From Breviolum minutum Mf 1.05b.01 (taxonomy: Eukaryota > Sar > Dinophyceae > Suessiales > Symbiodiniaceae), in the NCBI GenBank assembly GCA_000507305.1, contig DF241645.1:1-64000 (forward strand): a stretch of 64,000 bases of DNA. Reading direction: 5' to 3'. Position numbers and translations under genes: made by a program. The notes under the pieces are model-generated. The model was not told the DNA's origin. It saw only the letters and a list, made by a program, of their open reading frames with translations, and did not search any database. Below are positions 33,790 through 53,633 of this stretch, piece after piece. Position 1 is the first letter of the stretch. Each line of letters starts with the position of its first letter.

Positions 33790-35910
33790 TTTGTGAATTT
33801 TGGCTTCGACTTTGGCTCTGTCGTGGAATCTGCGGAGGTTCTGCGAAGGTCATGCAATCTCCACTATCCTTTTGGTGTCGCGACACAGCTGCAAAGTGTA
33901 GCCACTCACCGTATCAACCGTTGCAACATGACAAAAGAAACATGGATACTTCCCAAATCAGGTCAATCTTTAGGTGAACCTGTTTATTGAAGAGTCACAT
34001 GAAAAACATGTCAATCCTTTGAGATTTTCCTTGCAATGAATGGCCAGCCGTTGGGAGAGTCACGACTTCCAGGTTTGGGCAGTTTGATGGAAGACTTGGC
34101 TCCAACTTTACTGCCAGAAGGTGGAGTAGTGGCGACGAATTTGAAGATGTAGAGATGCCCGTACTTAGTGGAACTGTACTGTATATTCTCCAATATGGGA
34201 CTAATATGAATTACGCATACAGATCATACAGTCATGGAATCAATGACATATGGATGAATGGAATCATGTTTCAGTAGTTTTTGAGTACAGTCCGAAGGTA
34301 TCTTCCACATTTTCGAACACATACTGTAATGGTCTCGTTGATTTTACGTCAGGTGACACCATTGCATTGGGTTCGCGCCTGAAGATTGGTGTTCGACGTT
34401 TGGCCACAGATCGTCTCTTGCCTACAGTTTGCGTATCTGACAAATCATCTTATCAAAGCACCTTGTGTGAGGCATTTGTATGCAAAAAGAACCTTAAACT
34501 TCAAGATATTCTCATCCCATACCTTGACCGATAATCTTGGGCATTTTAGTAGTAAATCATGTTTTTGGAATCGGGCAAACTTCGCTGTCCAGCTATTGAG
34601 GCTTTATACCAGCTATGGTTCCAGATGTGCTAACCAGCTTCACCAACCGTGAAGAATTGCTGGATAGCCTCTTGGCATCATCCAATGTACCTCGGCATTG
34701 ATTTTTGACCAAAAGTAGCGATGAATTGTCGACATCCAACATTTTAGGTAGATTTTGGTAGAATAATGGAAGATAAACATGTTAAAGAGTTCTTTCCCAA
34801 AAGTAAACACCAACTCAAACCACCTGTTTTGCAACATCTTCCGACCTTTCCACGGATTTGAAAATCATCCAAGTACTGTTTAGTGATGTTGGATAAACAT
34901 TCCCATCATCCCCATCATCCTCAATTGTTTTGAGGGTTTTGAGGTGTGGCTGGTAGTCAGCCTGCAGCCATGCAGATATGTTCCATCGCTTGGAGCATTC
35001 TGCAGTGATGGAGTGAATCCGTACTCCATCTATTGCTTTTTCGATTATTTGTGCCTCGGTAGAGATCAATGGACAAATCGATTGTTGTGCTAGGAGAGAA
35101 GAGGCCACTAGAAAACTGTTTGGATACTTCAAGCAATGCTTGTGGATGGTTACAAGTTGTCAAATCTGTATGTGAGACGATGCAAAACAATGACAAGAAG
35201 AATTATGAAGAAAAAAAGATACATAGGACATACTCCTTCACACTCGCAATGCTCGTGAGTTGAACTATGAAAGCACAACTGCTTTGAGCACAACGTGTTC
35301 ATCAACGTATGATTCAGGTGGCAGCGGCTCAATGGGCAATATGAGATTAGTGCCCCCAAGCACATGCATGCGGGCATCTTTGATCGTATTTATGCCATTT
35401 GGAATTGCACCGTCGGAGCACTCAGGGCGGTTGCATGGGAAGTCTGCAGGGCAGCATCGGTGTTCAGGGATCATAAGTGAAACCACTAATTAGCAGGGTG
35501 TATAACTCAATGCCTGAAACATTTCACTTCAACTATTCCCAAGCCTTACACGACGTGCACCTGAATCAACATTGATTCTTGCCTTCGACTGAGGTTATGA
35601 AGGTGATGTTGCCTTCTAGTGGACGGAATATATGGATTAGTCCAACGATTGGTGGACGATTGAACATCATGAACTTCTTGAGGCTAAACTCTTGGCTGTT
35701 TTATTTGGGCCCTGCATCATTATCGAATCCTTTGTTTTGTGCCAGATTTTCTGGATGGTTCATGGGCTACCAGTGGCAGCAAGGTGGTGCCCTCGGTTTG
35801 TTTTGATGTTGGTCGTTGGTGTAAAGATCCGCTGGTTTACTAAGGCTACATACATGCACGAGATTTGGATGCAAGAGGCTACTGGCAAGGATTGTCCAGA
35901 CGTCCCGGTA
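33790..35910 (+). CDS. Unresolved gene; one exon weakly patatin-like
   Basis: Candidate exons are about 34021-34153 (LPGLGSLMEDLAPTLLPEGG), 34599-34700 (MVPDVLTSFTNREELLDSLL then ASSNVPR), about 35321-35480 (FDRIYAIWNCTVGALRAVAW) and about 35823-35909 (RWFTKATYMHEIWMQEATGK). The pattern F-T-N-R-E-E-L-L-D-x-L-L-A-S-x-x-V-P resembles the region of patatin-like phospholipases where a conserved ASC/ASS-x-IP segment follows the nucleophile domain, and the preceding LAPTLLPEG fits that order. I do not see the GxSxG nucleophile or the DGG dyad, so this remains a guess. The other exons show no motif and could belong to a different gene. Confidence 0.3.
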
Positions 35911-36282
35911 TGTCAAAGGCTTAGTCGGCTTAGTTGATCTTGGTTGTTTTGAAGAGACGGAAGTACAGAGCAATGAATTGCAGTTTTTTTTTCGTTGTGA
36001 TGTGCACTCCTTTGAGGTGATGACTCTGCAGAAGACCAGAGTTGTAACATTGAATTCAATCAGATTAGAATGGCCAGTGATCGGCTGTTCACATTTACTT
36101 CTCGCACATGCTTCCGGGCAAAAGATGTGATTCTTTTGTGAGATTCGATCTATCATGTCGTGAGACGCAACCGTTGCAGTTGTGTGTAATCTTCCCTCTT
36201 AAGAAACATCAACCATCATCAAACAGCATGGAACATCATCGAATTGAACATCATCAAACTCTTGTCATGCTTTCCGACGTGT

Positions 36283-36327
36283 CTGCTTGATTGATTGATT
36301 GATTGAGTAAGTGATTGATTGATTGAG

Positions 36328-36372
<45 letters not shown>
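36283..36372 (+). repeat. GATT tetranucleotide microsatellite
   Basis: About twenty GATT units with two GAGT interruptions. A following exon-like stretch (36390-36480) has two possible frames and no motif. Confidence 0.92.
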
Positions 36373-36373
<1 letters not shown>

Positions 36374-37117
36374 CTTTCAAAATTCCGTAGGAAAACGCCC
36401 GGAGTCACAACTTCCAATACCCGACATCAGAGATTCCTATGCTTTCCCATGTGCCAATGGCAACTCCCAATGGTTCATTGATGTGTGCTTAAGGTTGGTG
36501 GTAAAACGCCCCGTTTATCAATTAGGAAAGTTGCCAGAACCATCAATCAGACAAGCAATCCATGAATCAAACTGGAAAATCAAAATCGTAAAGTGAATTC
36601 TTAATATCAAGCGCTTGTAGTCTTGCAATGTTTTACTCACACATATTATATATCAATTAGAATCATGTTGACAGTCTAGTTATTGATATGATATGTATGT
36701 ACTAGTATCAAAAAACCTATAGAATATATATACGCATACTAACATTACATTTTTCCCAGAAAATGACCAGAAGCTGAATGATTGTAGACTTCAGACTGAA
36801 CTTGCATTTTTGGTTCAAGGTGGGGGGACAAAGGTGGAGGATGTAAGGGGAGCAGTGGAGCGGCGCGGCCAGTGTCCAAAGCTTAGCAGATGGGGGCCGG
36901 TGTCAATGAGCTTTCGGGTAGACCTGTAGAAACAAATTACTGTAATATACAAAATTTACATAATGTACAATTATGCATGATATATGTGTTATGTGTCTAT
37001 CATTCTTGTTTTATCAATTTATCAATTGAAAATTGTCTTCAACGATATTTTTATGAGATGCGTTTATTTCATAAGCACAAATTTCTTTGGTAGTTCTGAG
37101 GGGATTCTTTGTTTGAT

Positions 37118-38089
37118 ATGGAAAGTCCAAGCGGGAGAACTGTGAATTTTGCCCCTGATCGTCTTAGGCGGCACTTGCCGGGCACAATGCCGAGGGCAGA
37201 AAGGGCGCCGATGCCACCGGTGCAGGTATGCCAAATGGGCGGCGATGTCAAATCCTCAGGAACTCAGGGTTCACCCTGTCACGTTGCTATCGAGCTAGTT
37301 TTCAAGGGCAGAAAAAACGTGTGGTGGATGAGGTACACTCCTGGGGCAGTGGCGAAATGGGCCAATTGGGCTTTCCCCTCCTTGAGGACTGTGGTGGACT
37401 TGTTTTTGTTGTTCTTTATCAATAGAAGAAGCCATTCCAGTACCACATATCTTAAGCACGTATATGTCCACAATGCATTCCAATCCAGAGTTTTTTTGAT
37501 CCATTGCCGTTTTTCATGGTCAGGTTTTCTGATTTGTAGTTGGAGATTTTGTGGATCCTTTCAAGGATGGCAATGACCCCCTTCAAATGATGTGTTGCTG
37601 CTATTTGTATGAAGCAGTGAACGGAGGACCTTCCCAAAGATCAGGATGGCTATCCATACGAGCCTACTGCCAGCCTAATCAAGGCGTCAAAATAGAAACG
37701 TCACATGTGCACAGGGTTCTTTGTATCAAAATATGTGAATGTGTGGTGGTCATCAAAAGAAACAACCTTGGCAAAAGCTTAAAAGCAACCTTTTTGCAAT
37801 TGACTCAAAACAATCATTACGCCTTACGCTTGAGCAGCGACCATTTCATTCGTTGCTTCATTCAATTTCGTGGTACAATCATTGAGTCGTTGAAATTGAA
37901 GAGAAGCGCGGCTCGAATTCTGTGAGGCCTTCAAACAAATCAAGATCTGTGCTCACCTTATGTCTTGTCATGTTTTGTTTGCATTAAGCCTTCCCGAACA
38001 TGGACTCAATAAGAGTGTTGTTTTCCGTCTCCGTTATGTGAGATGATGGTTGCAACATGTCTTGTAGCTACAAGCACCACTCGCATCCA

Positions 38090-38160
<71 letters not shown>

Positions 38161-39452
38161 AGTCTTTGAGGCCAAATAGCTGGCGGAGATGGCCATACTG
38201 TCGGAATCCTAGTTTGCCATTGGTCATATCCAATGATTTGCTGAGAAAAGACAAATTTTGGGGGAGCTCATGATCACAGCTGTTGTTGCTGGATCTTTTG
38301 ATGCCTTCTGATTCTCATTTTTTACTATTGTCAATGCTGTCAGTATTTGTTTCAATTCTCCAGACTCCCTATCAAACGCAACATAATTGCTTTGCACAAT
38401 TTCAATGCAATACAAAATGTCAAACCATCTTTTCTCATTGAACTGCCTCAAATATGATTTTTACCTCAAAAAATTGTATCCTAAGGCAGCTGTGACCGTC
38501 CATGGGAAGTTGTATAGCTGGGGAGCCAGTGCCTGCGGTCAGCTTGGCCACTGTAACTCGGTTCATGACTTTTTCACCGTTGGAGGACAAGATTCATGAA
38601 GATTTTTTTGTTTTTCCAGTTAAATGGATCTTCCAGTAGGATTTTCCAGTTGAATCGTTTAACGGTTTAACGTTGTTCTGGTTGGATTTTTCCACTTAAA
38701 TAAAGATGTTCACTTTTTATAGTAAGTAAAAAAAAGTCATGAAACATAGTGACATAGCACGGACCAAGTTGGAGTGAACCTACTATGACATGCTCGAACT
38801 TTCAATTGGAAGGAGTTGGATATCGCAAAATGCTTCCGCAGATATCTTAGACTTTGAACAACCGGTTTACATGTTTTTTTTCAGAAGGGATTGTTTGCCA
38901 ACGATTGCCAAGGCACCCTTTTTTTAGCGGGCAAGTCGGTAGTTTCGTAGAGAAGTTGCCATGGGTATTTGAAGTGATTTTGGTTCAAGCTTTTCTTGAT
39001 AAAGTTTAAAGTTCGGCTAACTTGACTCCCTGACTCATAAAATTGTGAACGTTTGAAAGTGGAACAGGTGTTTTTTCCAACAATATATGCAACATCTGTA
39101 AATATATATTATATATATATAATTATATTATCATGATTTATCATGTATTTAGATGATGAAATCTCACATTGCTGTTCAGATATCTCGGCGTGCAGGTGAT
39201 ACAGCTCACATGCCCAAGGATGTGTGGATCCTCGTGACAAGTCCGATGGTCCGATGATGTTGAAACACATACAATTTTTTATCTGGCAACTAAGATTTTT
39301 AACATGGCCCATTTGGAGATGTAGATGACTTTCCTTTTTCCTTTTCCCTTTTAGTGGGTTTTATCATATTGGTTTTGTGAGGTGGATTAGGTATTTTGAA
39401 GATGATCAAAGATGATACAGATGTCCAAGAGGTTCAATGCGCGGGTATGTCT
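37118..39452 (+). CDS. RCC1-repeat protein A
   Basis: Exons are 37118-37225 (MESPSGRTVNFAPDRLRRHL to MPPVQ), 37312-37386 (EVHSWGSGEMGQLGFPLLE), 37627-37683 (DLPKDQDGYPYEPTASLIK) and 38486-38560 (VHGKLYSWGASACGQLGH). A short exon at 39421-39450 can be read as VQEVQCA. The SWGxGxxGQLG motif is the hallmark of RCC1 blades, which form beta-propellers that bind chromatin, small GTPases or other proteins. Exon 37312-37386 ends in a GA donor and exon 37627-37683 in a GC donor. A conserved insert, DxDGYPYxP, sits between blade motifs as in the other RCC1 genes here. Between 38.6 and 39.4 kb at least one exon is missing. Whether this gene ends before tubulin or continues past it is open. Confidence 0.65.
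38089..38161 (+). repeat. ATC trinucleotide microsatellite
   Basis: About 24 uninterrupted ATC units in a presumed intron of RCC1 gene A. Frames over it give poly-Ile, poly-His/Ser or poly-Met and are not genes. Confidence 0.95.
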
Positions 39453-39752
39453 AAACCTATCTCCCGGATTTGATGGAAGATGAATCAAGAGGAATATTTC
39501 CAGTCCTTAACAGCTCTGTCACATATATGTGTTTTCAATTTTGGGTTTTGAGCGTTGACAGCATGTTGACATGAATTCATAATTCCTACGCTAGGCTTTA
39601 GGTTTGTGAGAGCTGACAAACCATTCAAGCAACCTTTGAATTCTTGCGATTGCTGCCTTCAATCTTTGGGCTCAAGGATTTGTGCCTGAGGCTGCCACAT
39701 CGCACGGTGTGCTGAAAGACACTTTCCGACACTTTCTCGCTACTTCGAAGCC

Positions 39753-46111
<6,359 letters not shown>

Positions 46112-46330
46112 GCATTTCTAGCCAAAAGGTGGTGAACACCACACGTGTTCGTCCAACATACAAATCTGTTGGCAGAACGCATGGAGTTTCCTTGTGATGT
46201 TGCACATTTGGGCAACCGAGTGTGATACTGAACTGTGCATGCCAAATAATTCAACCAATGTGGGAATTTGGTGGAAGTGTCTCGTTTTTTCTGGACTTTG
46301 TTGAATGTTGTCAAATGTTGTCAGACTAAG

Positions 46331-49300
46331 GTGGAAGGTTATCCATATCAGCCGATTCCTTTGCTGGTGAGTAGCCTTCAGGACTGCCGTTGGAATGCGA
46401 TCCTCCCTGGAATGTCCTTCACATGTTTACCCATGCACATGATTTGAAACCAGTGGAAAGGATAATGGATCACGCGTTAGAACGATTGAAACAAACCTGA
46501 CCACAAGATAAAAAGTGCAAAACAAGAGTACAATTCACTTGCAAACACTTTCAAAGGAAAAAAAACAGTGGCGTGCCAGGAACACCTTCTAAAACCCTTT
46601 TATAATTACCATAGACTATGCTAATATACTGCACTAGAATAAGATTCAAAAGCAAACCCTGCAGGATGTGTGCATTGTGCAGATTGCTTGTGGAGATGCT
46701 CACACCGTTGCACTTTCTCGTGATGGCTTGCTCTACAGCTTGAAACTCATGTGGAAAATGTAGGAAGGGGATATACATGCTACATTTTTAATGATCCATT
46801 GAAATGGTTTTTGGCTAGGTAAAAACCATATGATCTTAGATACTGCTGTGACAATTAGGGATTCAGGTTTAGGCATGATGTAGGCATGACTTGAGTCAGC
46901 ACTTGAAATGTTTTATCTAGTCAGCTATCTATATAAACATCATGTACGATAATATATATTATATATATCATATAATATGTATATATCATATTTAATATAT
47001 ATCATACAATTTAATATATTTATATATATCATATCATACATTATATATATCATATATATCATATTTAATATATATATATATATTATATTGTATAATATAT
47101 ATATATATATCTAACTTTATATACAATCAATATGTTCAGGCTTATGGAACGGAATCTTCAAAGGCATTTTTTGAATCTCTAGGGTTTTTATGCCATTTTT
47201 GGTGGTGGATCCGAGGTTGGGGCGGAGGAGGATGTGGACAACTTGGGCACTCGGAAACATCGAAAATGTCCGACACACCTGGAGAGGGAATGACACGCAG
47301 GTGTTGATGACCCACGTGTAATATCATTTGTATATTTCTGCATATATTAAGGGCACAAAACATGAGCATTCAAAGGATTGAAAAGGAAGGATAGATAGAT
47401 CTTCATGCCTTTTGGAAGAATGGTTCTTGTGTATCCTTCCCTTGGCAGAAAAAAAAAGGGGACCTTCCAGGATTGGATCAGATGTTAAAACTCAACACCC
47501 AATGAAGATGGTTTGGGATCCATATTCCGAAATTGTATGGTCAAAGTGTGTATGTATTTGTGTATGTGTACATATATTGCATATATTTTATATTGTTTTT
47601 ATATCCATGAATGTGTAACCCCTTTATTTGATTTAAATGTTGGGTGCCATCTACAGGCATTCGCAAAATGATTGAGGCCCAAAGATGAGGATGGCTGTCC
47701 TTACCAGCTCACGCCACGAGTCCTCATCTTGGAAATCGGAAGAAAATGGGATAGACTTTAGTGTTCCCTTTAATTTGTTGTTTGTTCTTTGTTGACTCTG
47801 AGATTATTAGAGTTTAATATTCAAGTATTCTGAGGTTTGTCTTTTTGTTGTTTGAAGTAAGGTGTCGAAAAGCATGGCATTTTAGCATTTCATGGCTAAT
47901 TTTCCAGCTGCAGCACCGAAGGTCGTGGAGCATTTGCGACCCCATGTTGTTGCCACTGTCGCTTGCGGAAAGGTCCGCCCGCTGCAAGGAGCGAGGAGAC
48001 GAAACCAACACCACCTTCGGTCTATGATAATTCGATACAGCAATACTTCTTTGGCAGTATGATATTGACTCAGATCGGCTCTGGAAGATCAAAAATGATC
48101 AAAGCTATTTTGATTTATTTTGTTTTGTACTATGTAAGCATGATTTGAGTATATAACCTTAGATATTTATGATTTATCACCTTAAAACATGTTGTGGATT
48201 AGACATATCACATTACAAACCAAACAACCTGACGAATTGATATACCTCACCGACATGCTGAGGCGCATACGATCGCAGTGTCAGAACGTGGTCGTATGTT
48301 CACCTGGGGCCTGGTGCTCAATTTTTGACATGTAAAGTTTCTTGGGCAAATGACATGATGATTTCACCAAGCCGGAAGACAGCCGGAAAAACAAACCATG
48401 GTGAAAAATGGCTGTACCATCAGCAACATAAAAAAAAGAAAAAACAATTTGGAATCCTTTCTTGGAGTGATGTGACCCCACGACATAAATCCTCCATTAC
48501 TCAAAAGATGTCACTGGTTGGAAATTCCACCATCGATGCTGGTCTCCCAGACAACTCGCACAAGGTGCTGGTGCCTGTGGACAACTTGGTCATCCAGACA
48601 CAAGCTGCTTGGTAAAGGTCAGGGTTGGTACAGAATCAAAAATGATCAAAAATGTTTCATCCCTGAAATATGGTTCTTCAACTTTCAATGTTTGAAGAAT
48701 TTTTTGAAAAACTATTGATGTTCAATATTTCATTCCCATCTAACCGAGGAGAACGAACTTCCTATTCCAAACATTCCGAACGTTCATTTTTTTTCCAACT
48801 GCACCGCCGAGGTAGTTTCCCTTCAGATGAAGATGGCTATCCCTTCCAGCCGGCCGCTACATCTGCGATTGGAATTTGTTCTGTTTGTTTGGAAAACTGG
48901 ATTTTCAGCTGCATGGATCATGATCGTTCCACTGCATGGAACATCCAAAGAAATCTTGGATGGAATGTCAAACAGGTTTTGATAGAGGGCCATTTGAAAT
49001 TTGAAAATTCATTCCAATTGACATGTGTTGAACATTGGCACAGCACCATTCAATTCAAGATGACTACAAACCCTAGGTCATGTTTCATTTTCACATTCAT
49101 CTTCATGGATGACAACCCCTCCACATTCATGAGTTTTTTTTTGGGGGGGGAGGGGTTGAACGATTGTCACCCCGACCGTTACCTCTATCTTTGGGTCAAC
49201 AAGTGATCCAGGTTCCACGAGAAGTCGACCACCTGAAAGACTTCAAGGCTGGAAGATCTTCCTCACGAAATCGATTTGTGTAGTGATTCGGTGATTCGTT

Positions 49301-52300
49301 TGATGATTTGAATATGTATGTGAAAAATAGCGCCCTAATGCACCGTTCAATTGGATGTACAATCAATGATGTGTGTATATGTATACAGTATGCATGGATG
49401 ATATTAAAATGATAATAACGTATACTAGATATTCCCATAATGAATCGAATTAGATCCATTTTGCTTGTTTAAGCGACTGCTCTTGGATCCATGTTGCTTG
49501 TCAGGTCATTGCAACAGCCTGTGGAGATGTTGGACCCTTAATGGAAGCCACAGAAAGACGGATTTTCAACAAACAAATGGTCTGGGCAAATGATAGCCGA
49601 CCTCAGCTGAAGTGACGCCACATGGTGGTTTAGTATGGAAATTTTCACAAAAAAAGGCCTTAATTCGGGAAGGGGCCGACCAGACAAAGGGAAAAGGCCT
49701 TATATAATTCAGATTACCAACTAGTCTAATTTGCTTAGAATGGTGTTGATGAACAGAAGCCTGTGAAAGTTAATAAACATCCCAGTAGTTGCTTTAATGA
49801 AGACCCTAACTGCCACAAGAATTTGTGTATATTTCTGGAGGCAAGGTTTGGATTATACATGGCAAAAATATCCGAAGCACAATTTGTGCATTTGGCTTTC
49901 AACTAGTAAGGTCACGACTTAGTGTGTTTGAGTTTTTCAGTTGGCAGCTTTGGAAACAAAATATGTTTCTTAGAATTTTCTGCCGTTTTCTGATTTTCTG
50001 CCGTTTGGAACAACCTAGGTGCACACTTTAGCATTGACAGATGGTGGCTTTGTGTACTCCTTCGGAGGTGGTTCATATGGCCAGCTTGGGGTCAAGGACA
50101 GCGGGTCAACTTCACGGAGTCCGGTTCGCAGGAAGGAAATGCGGTCCAAATCGATTATTATCTTGTTCTTTTAAAGATAGGTTCAAGCCGTTTTCAGACA
50201 TGTGTTAACCATTTTTTCCTGCATTTTTTTTCCTATCTTCAAATGCCTGCGATTGTGCTTTTCTTGTCATCATTCCCACCGATTACTGCAAATCAACAGT
50301 ATGTAGTCTGATCATTTTGATGCTGAATGTCACTCGGTTCCATTCTTCATTTTGAAAATCCTCACAAGCTTCAGAGCACGGGGCGAGGATGTTCTTGCCA
50401 TGCCAGTGGATGCTGACAATTGTTTGGGTGCTCAAGTTGATTTCGAATGAGGATCCAGGATGTGGCATATCATGAATCATGAATCATAAGTGTTACAGTA
50501 TCAACTCTGACCTCGGACAGGTTTGGAAACTGCCAAAAAGCTTCTTTGTGCTTAGTGTTTCTGATGATAAAGACATATATGCATTGGCATAGTTTTTCAG
50601 GTGAATATGACAATTGTGCACAAACACAATACTGTATATAGTAAAACCAATTAGTACAACTATGTACAACTGCAATCTATGGTTTTCCTATTAATATACT
50701 ATACAATACAGCAATATATTCCATGTAGATTTAAAACACATTTCCGCCAAGACACTGCAGTTTTTCAGGGTGACCCAACCCCCGACTGAAGGTCCGTATA
50801 TGCCAACTCCACAGCCTGTCTTTGGCTTGGAGGGCATCGTCCGACTGGCCTGTGGCGATTCGTCAGGGAGACCCGTTTTGGGGGAAGGGACTTGGAAAGC
50901 ATGTGCAAAGTAGAATAGATGCTGGATGAGATTATTTATCATGTTAGTATACAGATGATTAAGGATGTGCTGTAGATATGGATATGGCATGAAGGGAGTA
51001 TTTGCCCTAGAGGTTAGTAGGGTGTTATATAGCAATATGCCGCCATTTGTAGTAAAGGCATCTCTTAGCGGTATGTTGCAAAAGAGAATCAGTCGCGTGT
51101 TCCCGCCGTGTCGTTGCGTAGCAATGGCTTGCTGAAAAAGTGATGCATCTTGTGACTTCTTTTCACTTCAGCAAAGAAAAGAGACCAAGCACAATGCTTC
51201 CAAGACATTTTCACATATTTCCTATGGTCCTATGGAAATTGCGATTTGCTATGTTTCAAATTACAGGTGTGGGTGTTAAAGGTGCACGCACATAAGTAGA
51301 ATCATATGAAACCAAAGGATCACTGGGATTCTCGTTCAAAAAATGTGTTAACAAACACGTCTCTGCCGAGGCATTCCCTCACCGTTGATCGAGATGGGCG
51401 GCTTTATTGTGCCTCGCAGTTCAATGAGGATCTTCCATGTTACCATGTTGGATCATGGTGTATCTATGATCTTTGCGAAATGTACATAAAGATATTTCAT
51501 ACAAAAACAACCAGTGATCTTTGAAGATCTTACGGAAAATCCAGCAGCCTACAAAGAGCTGAAAAAACTTTGGACCTCTCAACTCTCGCTGTGTGGAAAA
51601 TTTAATGGATCGTAAATCTGAGGTTGGGGCGCGAATTCCTGTGGACAGAACGGAAACTCAGGGACCTTTGGGGGTGAGTCGAGATGTTGATACGTGTTGG
51701 TCACGGGTGTTGAACGGGTGTATGATGTGTTTGATGATTTCTGAGTCAAATAGTTTCGTGTTCTTGAAAATTGGAGAAATTTGCAATGAAAGTGAGAGAC
51801 GATTCATACTTTGACTGATGTGATTGCAGTCAATTGTCAATGTTCACTGGAAGTGCTTTTTCCAAATCTGGAAAAAATACAATTATACAATCAATGAATA
51901 TATGTTTCACCCCATGCATTTTGAATCTTTTCAAAATGCATCGGCCTCTCCGAATCTTCCCTGCAGACTTACGGTGGCAATAAACGTGGTCCAAGTGGTG
52001 AGGTTGGGGATCATGAACCCAGACGACCCCAGAATACGAAAAGATCCAGACGGCATCCCGCATCTTGGATGCGCACCGGTCACGGAGCTGAAGGATTTTT
52101 TGATGGTGAGCGTTTGGTTTATATGTAGGTACGTTAAATCAACTTATTGATGTTTTCAAAAGTTGAAGATCATGTGTGATCAAATTTATGTTGACATTAT
52201 AGTATTTGAAGTTATTCATTAGTTTGTTTAATGTCATTTGATATGTTTACATTCATCTCTTACCTGTGCTTTACCATGACTTTGCTGTCACAGACACAGT

Positions 52301-53327
52301 GGATTTGTGATGCACCAATTGAGCCACTCACCCATCGATTTGCTCAAAATTTTAGAATTATCGGAGAATGCGCTGCTTGATAAACAAAGTTATATAATAG
52401 GACAAGCACATTTCTTTTCAAACCAAGGTTTCATGTATCTCAACTGCTGCAGGATTTTGTTACACTTTGTCGATTTTGATTGACATGTTGATAGATAGAA
52501 TTCTGTATGAATCTGCTGTTGTTCAAGCTTAGAACATCCTGCCACAGCTGGAAAACGCGATCCCTTAAGGCATTTGCCGACTCCCGCAATTGTGGAAGCA
52601 TTGGCTGACCAGAGGAGCTGATTTGAACAAAGATTGAATACGATACAAACCCTGGGATTCCAACCACCATTAAAACAATGGGATGTTAATATAGCCACCA
52701 TTGCTGAACCCTAAGGGTTTTTTCATCATCGGAATTGGGGAAAAACCATTATTTTAATGGTGGTGGAAGCCCAGGGCAACGTTTTATGTGTTTATCAGGC
52801 CTGGCAGGTCATTTGAAACCATCAGCATCGCATGCAGGTTGTAAGCATCACCTTTCTGAAAAAAATCCTGGTGCTAGGATAGTGGATATTGCCTGCGGAG
52901 AGGCCAATCTGTGGCTGTTAAACAGGATGAATATCAAAATGCATCAACAGATATTAAAGGTATTTAAAAGTTAATCACATAACATTGATGAAGACATTTT
53001 CACATCACAAGTTGTTGATTTAAAAACTATTTTTTGTCAAGCATTGTTTGACGACAATTTTTCACATTCGTTCGTTCAAGCTGTAAGGCTCACTCCCTGG
53101 CAGTGTCAGCCACTGGAAATCTCTATAGTGCAGCTCTGAGTTTACAAGATCCTCTTCGTACCATCCATGTCCAAGTTATAGAAATTCATTGAAATTCTTT
53201 GGTTGCAGATCTGTTCTCCCCCCCAAAAAAACCGTGGCCTCCAAACGAATCATCCAAAAAACGACATCGACTGAGGTTGGGGTGCTTGCTCCTGTGGACA
53301 ACTCGGCCTTGGCAGAACTGTCCTCAG
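46331..53327 (+). CDS. RCC1-repeat protein B, many exons
   Basis: Well-phased exons are 46331-46366 (VEGYPYQPIPLL), 46665-46737 (IACGDAHTVALSRDGLLYS), 47215 onward (WGGGGCGQLGHSE), 47922-47972 (VVEHLRPHVVATVACGK), 48263-48308 (AHTIAVSERGRMFTWG), 48565-48611 (AGACGQLGHPDTSCL), 49505-49528 (VIATACGD), 50019 onward (VHTLALTDGGFVYSFGGGSY), about 50770 (IVRLACGDS), about 51367 (HSLTVDRDGRLY), about 52560 (LPTPAIVEALADQ), 52878 onward (IVDIACG), 53088-53127 (AHSLAVSATGNLYS) and 53276-53327 (WGACSCGQLGLGRTVL). Alternating ACGxxHT..L..DG and WGxGxxGQLG are RCC1 blade hallmarks, giving four or more blades. Inserts with DxDGYPYQP recur. The first exon known to me is phase 0 with no clear ATG, so the start is unresolved. 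The final exon ends in phase 2. Confidence 0.8.
46940..47113. repeat. Long AT-rich TATATATCATA microsatellite
   Basis: About 170 bases of TATAT and TATATCAT repeats in an RCC1 intron. It has no coding content. Confidence 0.9.
52650..52776. mobile_element. MITE family C
   Basis: Arms 52649-52680 and 52745-52776 are inverted copies (CCCTGGGATTCCAACCACCA against the complement of TGGTGGTGGAAGCCCAGGG) with few mismatches. The unit is about 128 bp, non-coding, and lies in an intron of RCC1 gene B. Confidence 0.85.
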
Positions 53328-53633
53328 GTGGAAATCTGATTTGTAGGAACTTACTAAGTCACTTGGTATATGTGACTATTGACTAGTATACTTGGGAAAG
53401 TTTGTTTGTATGAGGAGTTGAGTACAAATCATACTACAGTAAACTTAGATACTAGGGCATGATAGAACTTCTGCTTTGCTGAGATTTGGTCGGTTGGGCT
53501 TTGTTTGAGCAACACGATCAAGTGCCTTTTATTTTGGGACACTTTCCGTTTTTGAGTTTATTCTGCTACAACTTCCAACAGTTCCAACAGGCATCAGAGG
53601 CTCAAGGGGTTTGGCAGCACCCACTTTGCCATC

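Noticed and set aside
36283..36372. Regular repeat considered as a CRISPR-like array
   Set aside because: Simple GATT tetranucleotide repeat without spacers, in a eukaryotic genome.
38006..38273. Poly-Met and poly-Ile ORFs
   Set aside because: Pure ATC triplet repeat in an intron.
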